Shown here: piece after piece, positions 41,227 to 48,626 of the stretch
How the letters are laid out: each line of letters opens with the position of its first letter
Numbering within the stretch: the first letter of the stretch is position 1
Virus record (IMG/VR): IMGVR_UViG_3300048928_000352
Coordinates: 1-54,331 of that record
Source: a virus
Reading direction: 5' to 3' (one strand)
Length of the DNA stretch: 54,331 nt
Notes under the pieces: model-generated
The model's input: the letters and a program-made list of their open reading frames with translations, nothing else
Databases searched by the model: none
What the model was told of the DNA's origin: nothing
Program-made: the position numbers and the translations under genes

Positions 41227-42496
41227 GCAAGAACCGACCTTTGCACTGATCGACTGCAACAGCTTTTATGCCAGTTGCGAGCGGGTGTTCCGGCCGGACC
41301 TGGCGAAGGTGCCCATCGTGGTGCTGAGCAACAACGACGGCTGTGTCATCGCGCGCAGTTACGACGCGAAGCCGTTCATCAAGATGGGCGAGCCGTATTT
41401 TCAGATCAAACACAAGCTCAAGCAACACGGCATTGTGCCGTTCTCCTCCAACTATGCGCTGTACGGCGACATAAGCGAACGCGTGATGAGCCTGATCGAG
41501 TCACTGGTGCCGGCAGTTGAGGTTTACAGCATTGATGAGGCCTTCGCCGATATGACCGGTGTCGGTGGTTTGGATGCCTTAGGCCGGCAAATCCGCGCCC
41601 AGGTACTTCGCTGCACCGGCATACCTGTTGGTGTGGGCATAGCTCATACAAAGACCCTGGCGAAGCTGGCAAACCACACCGCGAAGCGCCTGCAATCGCA
41701 GACCGGTGGTGTGGTCAATATCACCGACCCAGTTAAGCGGGACTGGGTGCTGCGTAATACGAACGTGGCGGAGGTGTGGGGCGTTGGCAGAAAGATGAAA
41801 CTTCACCTCGATACGATGGGTATAAAGTCTGCAATGGACTTGGCTAAGGCGGACCCGTGGACGCTTCGCAAGAAGTTCAGTGTTGTGATCGAGAAGACGG
41901 CCAGGGAGCTGGGCGGCACGCCTTGCTTGGAGCTGGACGAGCCGGATCCGCCAAAGCAGGAGATCTGCTGCAGTCGGATGTTCGGCCAGCGGCTGACGGA
42001 GCTGCCGCCTATCAAAGAGGCGGTGGCCACCTACATGATGCGAGCTTCTGAGAAGCTTCGCGGCCAGAACTCGCTGTGCAAGAAGGTGCGCGTGAGCATC
42101 CGTACCGGCATGTTCAATCCGGAAGAGGCGAAATACGCCAATGGTGTGGTGGTAGATATGCCTTACCCCACTGACGACGTTCGCCTGCTAACCCAGGCGG
42201 CGGTAGGGGCGCTTGATCGTATATTTCGACCAGGCTTCAAATACAGCAAGGCCGAGGTGATGCTGATCGACCTGTGCCAGCCTGGCGAGTACACGGACGA
42301 TCTGTTCGCGGTGTCTCAGCCAGCCGAGGCCACCAGATTGATGACCGTGCTGGACCAGATCAATGACAGGTGGGGAAGGGGAACGCTGCGGTCGGCCAGT
42401 GTGCCGACGAAGCCAGTCTGGGGGATGCGCCGGGAGATGATGAGCCAGAGCTACACCACGAAGCTCGATCAGCTTTGGTCGGTAGCCTGCAAGTAG
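41219..42496 (+). CDS. umuC: UmuC-like error-prone DNA polymerase V
   Basis: 425 residues, Y-family polymerase. [18 protein letters not shown] (first catalytic Asp), [14 protein letters not shown] and [13 protein letters not shown] (second acidic pair) are complete, and the little-finger domain continues to the end with the usual MWxV-like [14 protein letters not shown]. It copies past DNA lesions with many errors. Together with umuD under LexA control, it gives the lysogen a second SOS mutator, notable beside the altered mutS. Confidence 0.95.
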   Translation: MSKQEPTFALIDCNSFYASCERVFRPDLAKVPIVVLSNNDGCVIARSYDAKPFIKMGEPYFQIKHKLKQHGIVPFSSNYALYGDISERVMSLIESLVPAVEVYSIDEAFADMTGVGGLDALGRQIRAQVLRCTGIPVGVGIAHTKTLAKLANHTAKRLQSQTGGVVNITDPVKRDWVLRNTNVAEVWGVGRKMKLHLDTMGIKSAMDLAKADPWTLRKKFSVVIEKTARELGGTPCLELDEPDPPKQEICCSRMFGQRLTELPPIKEAVATYMMRASEKLRGQNSLCKKVRVSIRTGMFNPEEAKYANGVVVDMPYPTDDVRLLTQAAVGALDRIFRPGFKYSKAEVMLIDLCQPGEYTDDLFAVSQPAEATRLMTVLDQINDRWGRGTLRSASVPTKPVWGMRREMMSQSYTTKLDQLWSVACK

Positions 42497-42521
42497 TGGG
42501 GCGCCCAACGCCTGATTAACT

Positions 42522-42731
42522 TCACTCGGGCGACATGAGGACCGCCAGAGTTAGCTTGATGAACTCTTCGTTCTCGTCGATGGTGTGCAGAGCGCCGCGT
42601 ATGTTCTCAGCCACATCGGCGGAGCCACGCTGCTCGACCCAGTTCGATAGCTCTAGGATGGAGGCTTCGAGGGCCAGTTGGTTTTCGTACAGTTTGGAGA
42701 GCAGGGAGGGGAGCAAGTCTGAGTTGGGCAT
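42522..42731 (-). CDS. Small hypothetical protein
   Basis: 69 residues from the ATG at 42731 (MPNSDLLPSLLSKLYENQLA), acidic and helical, with VAENIRGALHTIDENEEFIK near the end. No family I can name; small proteins of this kind are frequent in Pseudomonas mobile DNA. A start further upstream (42839) lacks support. Stands alone between umuC and the TetR gene. Confidence 0.55.
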   Translation of the reverse strand: MPNSDLLPSLLSKLYENQLALEASILELSNWVEQRGSADVAENIRGALHTIDENEEFIKLTLAVLMSPE

Positions 42732-42856
42732 CGGCGTTCCTCTGGTGGAGTGAACAGCGTAGCAGCAGGCATACGAAGCTGTTTCCCACCAAGCTTTAGG
42801 GGCAAACGACCGGCTGCTGCCGGAACAGCGCTCGCGCAAGACATTGCATATAAGGA

Positions 42857-43504
42857 TTACTGACCTTCCCCATTAGAAATTAGCATTCCCCTGATAATTG
42901 TCTCGCCATGCTGTTTGGCAAGTGCCTGCAGGTCGGGAGCATAGGGACTGGATAAACCAAACATCTCTCGGAAGAGCGCTCCCGCAACCAGTGGCCCCAA
43001 TACTGAAAAAGCGTAAAGAGCCGGGTCACCAGGACGAATCTCTCCGCGCTGCTGCGCCTCGCTGATGATTCCCGTAATCAGCTGCAGCATCTTCGTAACA
43101 ACGTTGTCGTGCCAAATCGTTGCGAGGTCAGGAAAGGTTCTGCTTTCGCTGATCACGAGCCTAGCCAGAGCTGGAACTCGGCTATTACCGATTCGACCGG
43201 CTGCGCTGTTTAGCATAAGAGGTACCAGTTCTCGCAGCGTCCCTTCAAACCCCAGAGAGATCTGCTGAATACTTTGCAGATGGAGAGAGACTGAGTGCTG
43301 CACAACTGCGCGAAATAGATCCTCTTTGGTGGCAAAGTAACGGTAGAGCGTACCTTTGACCACGCCGGCCCGTTTGGCGACGTCGCTGAGCTTAGTAGCC
43401 GCGAACCCGCTCTCCGCAAATACATCCAATGCCGCCTCAATAATTTCAGCGGGCCGCGCATCCTTGCGCCGTTGCCATTTGGGTTGGGTGTCCGTCGAGT
43501 CCAT
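42857..43504 (-). CDS. TetR-family transcription regulator
   Basis: 215 residues. The N-terminal HTH is clear: EIIEAALDVFAESGFAATKL, SDVAKRAGVVKGTLYRYFAT (about 18-60). The C-terminal ligand domain is AcrR-like. It is downstream of and in the same direction as the FAD monooxygenase, 17 bp apart, so both probably come from the promoter at about 45060-45100, where a 24-bp palindrome (45066-45089) is the likely binding site. It would be released by the substrate of the monooxygenase. Confidence 0.9.
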   Translation of the reverse strand: MDSTDTQPKWQRRKDARPAEIIEAALDVFAESGFAATKLSDVAKRAGVVKGTLYRYFATKEDLFRAVVQHSVSLHLQSIQQISLGFEGTLRELVPLMLNSAAGRIGNSRVPALARLVISESRTFPDLATIWHDNVVTKMLQLITGIISEAQQRGEIRPGDPALYAFSVLGPLVAGALFREMFGLSSPYAPDLQALAKQHGETIIRGMLISNGEGQ

Positions 43505-43521
43505 TGCCTATCCTGACGTCT

Positions 43522-45048
43522 TTAAACCGGCAGTATAATGCTGTGTTCGCTAAAATACCGGCTTAACGTGGCTGAGTCCCCATTGGGATCCGCCAGGGCT
43601 ACATAGGTATCAGGCCGCAACAGATAAGCAGCATTTTTTGCCAATCCGGCGTTCTGGTACTCCCGCTGCCAAGCAAAAATATGCAGGGACATGTTTTGCT
43701 TTTTGCACCAATCCACCAAGTCCGCCTTCGGTTCCCCGTAGACATGGACTTGCCATTGGATTGCAGTAAGACAGTCGTAGTTATCAGCGCCGGACAAAGG
43801 CACCCAAGGCAAACGATCACCGCCTTGCACTTTACCTGCAGTTCCCTGACTCAGAGGGCTCTCGTGGTAATTCAACGTCGTCTGGGAAACCATTTGGAAC
43901 ATGTATTCGCGGACGTTTTCACTCTTGTACGCGACGCTCGCGAAAATTGGAGCGATCCGTGTTCGCACAAAGTCGGCGAAGCCGCCCTGAGCGGTGGCGA
44001 ACGTGAATAACTTATCAGTTGTCTCAACAAGCCTACGGGCGAACGCCTGGCGCTCGACCTGATAACTATCGAGCAGAAAGTCAGACGCCGTACCTTTCAC
44101 CACAGCTGCTAGCTTCCATGCCAAGTTGATTGCGTCCAGGATGCCGGTGTTCATGCCTTGACCACCTGCCGGGCTATGTACGTGGGCAGCGTCTCCAAGA
44201 AGAAATGCTCTGCCACGTCGGAACTGATCCGTGACGCGATGATGAACGCGATAAGTAGAAAACCAATTCACGTCGCTGATCTTGATGTTCAGGCCATTAA
44301 TAGCCTCATGGCCCACATCAGCAAATGTTAGAGTTTCCGGATGTTCAGCACGTTCGTCTCGGACGATGCCAATCAGGCGGTATCGATCAGCTTCGCCATA
44401 GGACATGACCATCACAAACTCGGATTTATCAAAAGCAATATGCGCTTCCCCAGCAGGTTCCACGCCACTGGCTGTGACATCCGCGACGTAGAAAAGCTGT
44501 TTGTAAGTTCCGCCTTCGAACCCGCTGCCTATCTCATGGCGAACAAGCGACCGAGCACCGTCGCATCCGGCGAGATAAAGCGCTGTGAAAGGTTCACCGT
44601 GACCATCAGCATGCTTCAAGATCGCAGTGATTTGGTTGCCATTATCCTCGAAGGACAACAGCTCGGTCTGGCGTTCTACTTCGACCCCAAGTGACTGGAG
44701 TTGCTTCACGAGTAGACGCTCATGGTGATCTTGGGGGTAAACCAGCACAAACGGATAGGGTGAAATCTCTCCGCCTGCATCGATCAGTGGGATGCGGGCC
44801 TTCCGGCTGCCTCGTGCCCACATGTTCATGGCGGGTGTTTTATAGCCGGCCTCAATGACCGCATCGGCCATGCTGAGCTGGCGATACAACTCCAGAGTGC
44901 GTGCCTGAACTGCCATGGCACGAGAGGTTTCACCCGGGCCGCTACTTTTATCGATGATCCTGACGGCGACCCCTTGCTTAGTGAGCCACAGCGCTAGAGC
45001 CAACCCCGTAGGGCCGGCTCCAACAATGAGAACGTCGGTTTGTGCCAT
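43522..45048 (-). CDS. FAD-dependent aromatic monooxygenase (PheA/TfdB type)
   Basis: 508 residues. DVLIVGAGPTGLALALWLTK is the FAD-binding Rossmann motif, YLAGCDGARSLVRHEIG the DG motif, and GRAFLLGDAAHVHSPAGGQG the second FAD (GD) motif. It is of the flavin hydroxylase class that acts on phenols, polyketides or antibiotics such as rifampicin; the C-terminal 130 residues are thioredoxin-like as in phenol hydroxylases. The substrate is not known. As prophage cargo with its own TetR gene it could give the host a catabolic or resistance trait. Confidence 0.9.
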   Translation of the reverse strand: MAQTDVLIVGAGPTGLALALWLTKQGVAVRIIDKSSGPGETSRAMAVQARTLELYRQLSMADAVIEAGYKTPAMNMWARGSRKARIPLIDAGGEISPYPFVLVYPQDHHERLLVKQLQSLGVEVERQTELLSFEDNGNQITAILKHADGHGEPFTALYLAGCDGARSLVRHEIGSGFEGGTYKQLFYVADVTASGVEPAGEAHIAFDKSEFVMVMSYGEADRYRLIGIVRDERAEHPETLTFADVGHEAINGLNIKISDVNWFSTYRVHHRVTDQFRRGRAFLLGDAAHVHSPAGGQGMNTGILDAINLAWKLAAVVKGTASDFLLDSYQVERQAFARRLVETTDKLFTFATAQGGFADFVRTRIAPIFASVAYKSENVREYMFQMVSQTTLNYHESPLSQGTAGKVQGGDRLPWVPLSGADNYDCLTAIQWQVHVYGEPKADLVDWCKKQNMSLHIFAWQREYQNAGLAKNAAYLLRPDTYVALADPNGDSATLSRYFSEHSIILPV

Positions 45049-45065
45049 GATCTAACCTCACAAAT

Positions 45066-45089
45066 ATTAATGACCTTGAGGTCATTAAT
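45066..45089. promoter_or_regulatory. 24-bp palindrome, likely TetR operator
   Basis: Two perfect 11-bp arms (ATTAATGACCT and its complement) around a 2-bp centre, 18 bp upstream of the monooxygenase start. Position, symmetry and length fit a TetR-family operator. Confidence 0.75.
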
Positions 45090-45488
45090 GTTCCGAAAGT
45101 GCAGCAATGTCAATGATCCGTCACGTTCGACGGAATATTTCCGCACATCCAAATGCCCCCGCCGGACTGCCATGCGGGATAGATAAAGTGGTAAGAAAGT
45201 GATGCGGAGTTTTCTGTAGCGCGCTACAAGGCACGTATTACGGGGCCTTTAGGATTAATGGCTGCAATCCATCATCGGACGCGTTGGGGAGGGCAGCTCT
45301 TGTAAGGGGTGGGGAGTGTCGGCTAGACATCGGGACATCGGGCACCTCATGCAGGTGGGAAGAGAGGCAGATACTACACAAACGCTATTACATCCGCTTT
45401 TGGCCGAATACTGCCTGTCAGAGGGATTGGTTTGCCATCGTTAAGATTACTGGCGGGACCGTAAGTCTTGGAGGAACATCTGGCGACG

Positions 45489-45506
45489 GTGGGGCAAAAA
45501 TGGGGC
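45489..45506. repeat. Right copy of 18-bp arm-type repeat
   Basis: Exact second copy of GTGGGGCAAAAATGGGGC, 122 bp inside the right junction, in the same orientation as the left copy. See 2721-2738. Confidence 0.6.
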
Positions 45507-45628
45507 AAACCGTACGCCAATCCATGCCATTCAATGCCCATCATGCATTTGTCCATGCAGTAGAGCTATGCGCTGAGCCTCAATAAACACATGGGGTTGG
45601 GGCTTAACGACCGAAATACTCCAGCACA

Positions 45629-45640
45629 ATCGGGGTGTGG
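45629..45640. other. attR core (right prophage junction, orphan mutS start)
   Basis: Second copy of ATCGGGGTGTGG. Read on the minus strand from an ATG at about 45656, codons give MTDLSSHTP, the N-terminus usual for Pseudomonas MutS, preceded by an SD-like AGGAAGAG. After the core the frame runs only eight more codons (IVLEYFGR) to a stop in prophage DNA. This is read as the native mutS 5' end cut off by integration. Confidence 0.75.
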
Positions 45641-45839
45641 CTGGAAAGGTCGGTCATACGCGGGGTTCAGCTCTTCCTGTCGATTTTTGGCAAGGGTAAA
45701 TAGGCTAATGGTACATTGATTTTTTATGCATTGTGGGCGGCTATACGATGTTGAATTCTCGCTACGAGCCTTATAAACGATGTGTTTGTCCTATGGTTTA
45801 CGATAGAAACCAAGGCAGATCGGGTTCGGTTGATCAATA

Positions 45840-45871
45840 AAAAAACCCGACGCTGGGTCGGGTTCTTTATT
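45840..45871. terminator. Terminator after zeta-toxin operon
   Basis: AAAAACCCGAC / GTCGGGTT stem, with A-tract on the left and T-rich sequence on the right; works as a terminator for the leftward zeta operon, and possibly both ways. Confidence 0.7.
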
Positions 45872-45889
45872 GCAGTGCCTTAGTAGATG

Positions 45890-46060
45890 TCAGGCTCGTT
45901 TTGCCTCAGCTGCCATCAATACAAGGTTCTGCTGTTTGGTCGCTTCGGTCAGCACTTCGCTGTATACGCGCTTTTTTTGATCAGATTTAGCGTTACGAAT
46001 AAAGTCGGCAAAGGGGCTTTTTGCACCTTTGGTCAAGCCCAGCTTGATCGAAATCATCAT
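45890..46060 (-). CDS. Small protein partnered with zeta-like kinase
   Basis: 56 residues (MMISIKLGLTKGAKSPFADF ... LMAAEAKRA), basic, helical. Its ATG overlaps the stop of the zeta-like gene (TAATG) and an SD (AGGAG) lies within the end of that gene. The tight coupling suggests an antitoxin or accessory factor, although classic epsilon antitoxins are encoded upstream and are longer. Role inferred only from position. Confidence 0.65.
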   Translation of the reverse strand: MMISIKLGLTKGAKSPFADFIRNAKSDQKKRVYSEVLTEATKQQNLVLMAAEAKRA

Positions 46061-46827
46061 TACGCTCCTGATGGTTGCCCGAGTCTGGCCTCAAGATCGG
46101 CCCGCGTGTGTCGCTCAGGAATATGGTAGTCAATTTTTTCGACACCGGCTTTGTACAATCGTCCCGAGTTGTCAATGTGCTTGAGCAGCAAATCCACGTG
46201 GATATCGCCGCCGTACTCTAGCTTAAGTGCGTTGACGACGTCACGTGCGGCAAAGTACTGGTCGATGAAATGCTCTTTACGAATCCTTCTTCCTTCTGAT
46301 TCTTCGCGAGCTTTGACGAAGTCCCAAGCGAGCATCGGATCCTGGTAGACGTACAGAATCTGTACGAACCTGCCTTTTCTTAAGGAACGATCCACATTCC
46401 GCCTGGCAACATCAATGTTTGAAAATGTTCCGTCAAGGAGGAACGACTGCTGTTGGTCCATCGCAAAATCCAGAATCTTCTCCACCAAAATAGAAACCCC
46501 TTTCTGGAATAACCAGGAGTTACCGCCGGTATAGGCAACAAATTCGCTACGAAGCTCATCGGGGTCAATTCGAAGGATCGGGGTGTCGGCAAAAAGATTC
46601 ACGAGCGCGATTGATGCCTCGGTTTTTCCTGCACCCGGTGAGCCGGCCATGTAGACCGATACAGGCGCCTCTTCCGGAGGATAGATAGCTTTGTCGGTCA
46701 GACGCCTGGCAATCATTTTCTTGTTTGAGCGAGCAAAGCGCAGCGCTTCGTCTGAGACTTCCTGCTCTGAGTGCGTCATGACTTTTCTGATTGGATCTGC
46801 AAAGTGCGTCATCAACAAACCCAGCAT
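46060..46827 (-). CDS. Zeta-toxin family kinase
   Basis: 255 residues. Walker A VYMAGSPGAGKTEASIAL (about residues 58-75), the DPDELRSEF segment with the substrate-side Asp (about 93), and SFLLDGTFSN (about 128) match PF06414 zeta toxins, which phosphorylate UDP-N-acetylglucosamine or related substrates and stop wall synthesis. An in-frame ATG 15 bp later (MTHFADP) may be the true start. It lies outside the prophage junction, between it and the tailocin repressor, and diverges from the latter. Confidence 0.85.
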   Translation of the reverse strand: MLGLLMTHFADPIRKVMTHSEQEVSDEALRFARSNKKMIARRLTDKAIYPPEEAPVSVYMAGSPGAGKTEASIALVNLFADTPILRIDPDELRSEFVAYTGGNSWLFQKGVSILVEKILDFAMDQQQSFLLDGTFSNIDVARRNVDRSLRKGRFVQILYVYQDPMLAWDFVKAREESEGRRIRKEHFIDQYFAARDVVNALKLEYGGDIHVDLLLKHIDNSGRLYKAGVEKIDYHIPERHTRADLEARLGQPSGA

Positions 46828-46892
46828 TTTTCCGATAGGCGCAGGTTAGCATGCGAGGCAGACCACAAATGGTTAGGTAAAAATCTGCAATC

Positions 46893-46918
46893 AATGCATT
46901 AAATATGCAAATTAGCAT
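46893..46918. promoter_or_regulatory. Candidate tailocin repressor site upstream of its own gene
   Basis: AATGCATT (46893-46900) and ATGC-AAATTA-GCAT (46905-46918) resemble the ATGCAT palindromes of 47757-47827. Position fits autoregulation, and control of the divergent zeta gene. Confidence 0.5.
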
Positions 46919-46954
46919 TTGCCAAGCATCAAAACTGCCTGCACTATCCGCGTT

Positions 46955-47669
46955 ATGCAAAAACGCAACGTTTCTATCGTCTTAAGAGAGCTGCTGGACC
47001 GCGACCGGATCTCCCCCACGGAGCTTCACCGGCGTACCGGCGTGCCTCAATCCACGTTGTCCCGGATCCTCAGCGGCAAGATCGTCGATCCGTCGGACAA
47101 GCACATCTCACGCATTGCCGATTACTTTCAGGTCAGCACCGATCAGTTGCGCGGGCGCGCAGGGCTGGTGCCGGCGCGGTCGGACGAGCGTGACCCGATG
47201 CATTCGGAACTCAAGGACATAAGCCTGTGGGACGACGACACGCCCGTTAATGATGACGAGGTGTCGATCCCCTTTCTGCGCGAGGTTGAATTGGCTGCTG
47301 GATCAGGAAGAGAAGGCCAGCCTGCGATTCGGCAAGCGCAGCCTGCGGCATAACGGTGTGCAGTTCGACCAGGCCAAGTGCGTCACGGTGCGTGGCAACA
47401 GTATGTTGCCGGTGCTGCGTGACGGCGCGACCGTCGGCGTCAACGCCGGCAAGTGCGGGATTGGTGACATCGTCGACGGCGACCTGTATGCCATCAACCA
47501 CAATGGCCAACTGCGGGTGAAACAGCTCTATCGCCTGCCTTCGGGGATTCGCCTGCGCAGCTTCAACCGCGATGAACACCCGGATGAGGACTACAGCTTC
47601 CAGGACATCCAGGATGAGCAGATCAGCATCCTCGGTCACGTCTTCTGGTGGGGCATGTACGCCCGCTAA
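46955..47669 (+). pseudogene. Tailocin repressor (PrtR/CI-type), frameshifted
   Basis: Two fragments in different frames make one LexA/CI-type repressor. Fragment 1 (46955-47353) has the HTH (TELHRRTGVPQSTLSRILSG, about 24-43) and reaches REVELAAGSG, which contains the Ala-Gly cleavage pair, then runs into unrelated residues and a stop. Fragment 2 takes over at about 47310 (EKASLRFGKRSL) and holds the peptidase Ser (VRGNSMLPV), the Lys (LRVKQLYRL) and ends GHVFWWGMYAR at 47669. The shift needs +1 or loss of a number of bases equal to 2 modulo 3; the hinge after the cleavage site also looks short, which suggests a small deletion. The protein made would lack dimerisation and self-cleavage. Confidence 0.85.
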
Positions 47670-47756
47670 CCCCTCTTCGTAAGACAAAGCCCGCCAATGA
47701 GCGGGCTTTTTTTCGTCCGTGCAAAACCACCAAACCCTTTGCCCATAAGGCTGCGA

Positions 47757-47770
47757 ATGCATCCATGCAT
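47757..47770. promoter_or_regulatory. Tailocin operator A
   Basis: ATGCAT-CC-ATGCAT, upstream of the tailocin promoter. Confidence 0.6.
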
Positions 47771-47787
47771 ATGCACTGCAAAAAATA

Positions 47788-47803
47788 AATGCATTTGTGC
47801 ATT
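47788..47803. promoter_or_regulatory. Tailocin operator B
   Basis: AATGCA-TTTG-TGCATT, ending at the -35 of the promoter. Confidence 0.6.
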
Positions 47804-47830
47804 GACTGTATATGCATACATGCATATTCT
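47802..47830 (+). promoter_or_regulatory. Tailocin late promoter
   Basis: TTGACT, 17 bp, TATTCT, with operator C filling the spacer. It is directed toward the leader and holin. Confidence 0.65.
47810..47827. promoter_or_regulatory. Tailocin operator C
   Basis: ATATGCAT-AC-ATGCATAT, a perfect palindrome lying between the -35 and -10. Confidence 0.7.
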
Positions 47831-48265
47831 TCATCTCAAGCCAGCCAAGAAGGCCTGGTGGAGGCGGCAAGGATGCTGCCAAGGAAGACAAGGACGTTAC
47901 GCAACACCGGCAAGGACGCCATCGAAGCGATGGCACGGATGCCAGGCAACACCGGCAAGGATGCCGACGCTCTTTAGTTTCAAACCGCTTCAAGAACAGG
48001 CAGCGATGAACCGGCCTTAACGGTTCAGAGGGTTGGCAACTGGCCCGGGTGTGCAGCGTAAAGCACCAGAAGCAGTTATCCGGCAGACAGGGATCGTGGT
48101 CGGAAAAACATTGAGGAAAGAACCGTACCGCGCCAGTAGCGCCGAAAGTTCGAGGACAGCATTACTGAAAAGCCCGGGCAACCGGGCTTTTTGGAATGCC
48201 TACCTATAAATGGAATTACCCAAAACCCGGCACTGCGCCGGTAATGCTCAGCCAGGAGGCGTGAC
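47831..48265 (+). other. Tailocin leader region
   Basis: About 430 bp with no supported gene. A 20-bp direct repeat (GCAACACCGGCAAGGACGCC at 47901-47920, one mismatch at 47946-47965, 45 bp apart) lies near the 5' end and a terminator at 48168-48192. Length and layout suggest an antitermination leader. Confidence 0.5.
48168..48192 (+). terminator. Terminator ahead of tailocin holin
   Basis: AAAAGCCCGG / CCGGGCTTTT stem with a GCAA loop and T-run, 74 bp before the holin start; it parallels the terminator before the prophage holin. Confidence 0.8.
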
Positions 48266-48604
48266 ATGACAAACGAGCAGCAAGCGTTAGCGGAAATGCC
48301 TATCTGGTTAGTGATCGCACTGGCCCTGATCGGCGGTGTCTCCGGAGAAATGTGGCGCGCCGACAAGGAGGGCGCCCGCGGTTGGTCGCTGGTGCGGCGC
48401 CTGGCCCTGCGTTCCGGGGCCTGCATGGTGTGCGGGGTGTCAGCCCTGATGCTGTGCTACGCCGCCGGCATGTCGATCTGGACGGCCGGCGCCATTGGTT
48501 GCCTGACCGCCATGGCCGGTGCCGACGTGGCCATCGGCCTTTATGAACGCTGGGCAGCCAAGCGCATCGGCGTCAACGAAGGCCCCGGCCGGGACCCGCA
48601 GTAA
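48266..48604 (+). CDS. Holin (tailocin copy)
   Basis: 112 residues, two hydrophobic stretches (PIWLVIALALIGGVSGEMW at 12-30 and the region 55-100). Homologous from end to end to the prophage holin at 16561 (MTNEQQAL.. at the start and CLTAMAGADVAIGLYERWAA at the end are shared). SD AGGAGG precedes it. It lets the tailocin endolysin reach the wall so that particles are released by lysis. Confidence 0.88.
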   Translation: MTNEQQALAEMPIWLVIALALIGGVSGEMWRADKEGARGWSLVRRLALRSGACMVCGVSALMLCYAAGMSIWTAGAIGCLTAMAGADVAIGLYERWAAKRIGVNEGPGRDPQ

Positions 48605-48626
48605 CCGTTGCAAGGACGCGACTTAA

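Larger units (their letters stand above)
2651..45640. mobile_element. Prophage, lambda-type head / P2-type contractile tail, integrated in mutS
   Basis: The limits are set by the 12-bp direct repeat ATCGGGGTGTGG (2651-2662 and 45629-45640), with a tyrosine integrase and excisionase near the left end. The content is complete for a temperate myovirus: integration, immunity, replication, lysis, packaging, capsid, tail and fibre genes, with no broken structural gene seen. The size of about 43 kb suits a lambda-size capsid. Accessory genes sit at four places: left end (TPR/HEPN), between the leftward promoter and cI (HEPN/AAA), after lysis (dam, SRAP, umuDC) and at the right end (tetR, monooxygenase). 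Whether it still excises cannot be told from sequence, but all parts needed appear present. Confidence 0.9.
45090..45889. other. Intergenic stretch with attR and orphan mutS leader
   Basis: No supported gene over about 800 bp. It holds the right arm repeat (45489-45506), the attR core (45629-45640), the former mutS start and SD (about 45656-45690, minus strand), and a terminator at about 45840-45870. The native mutS promoter should lie between about 45690 and 45830, now directed into the prophage. Confidence 0.6.

Noticed and set aside
45284-45586. 100-codon frame near attR
   Set aside because: It contains the 18-bp arm repeat, has no recognisable domain or SD and lies in spacer DNA.
47697-48020. 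Overlapping frames in the tailocin promoter and leader
   Set aside because: They begin upstream of or inside the operators and promoter, and their Cys/Arg/Pro-rich content is not protein-like; kept as leader.
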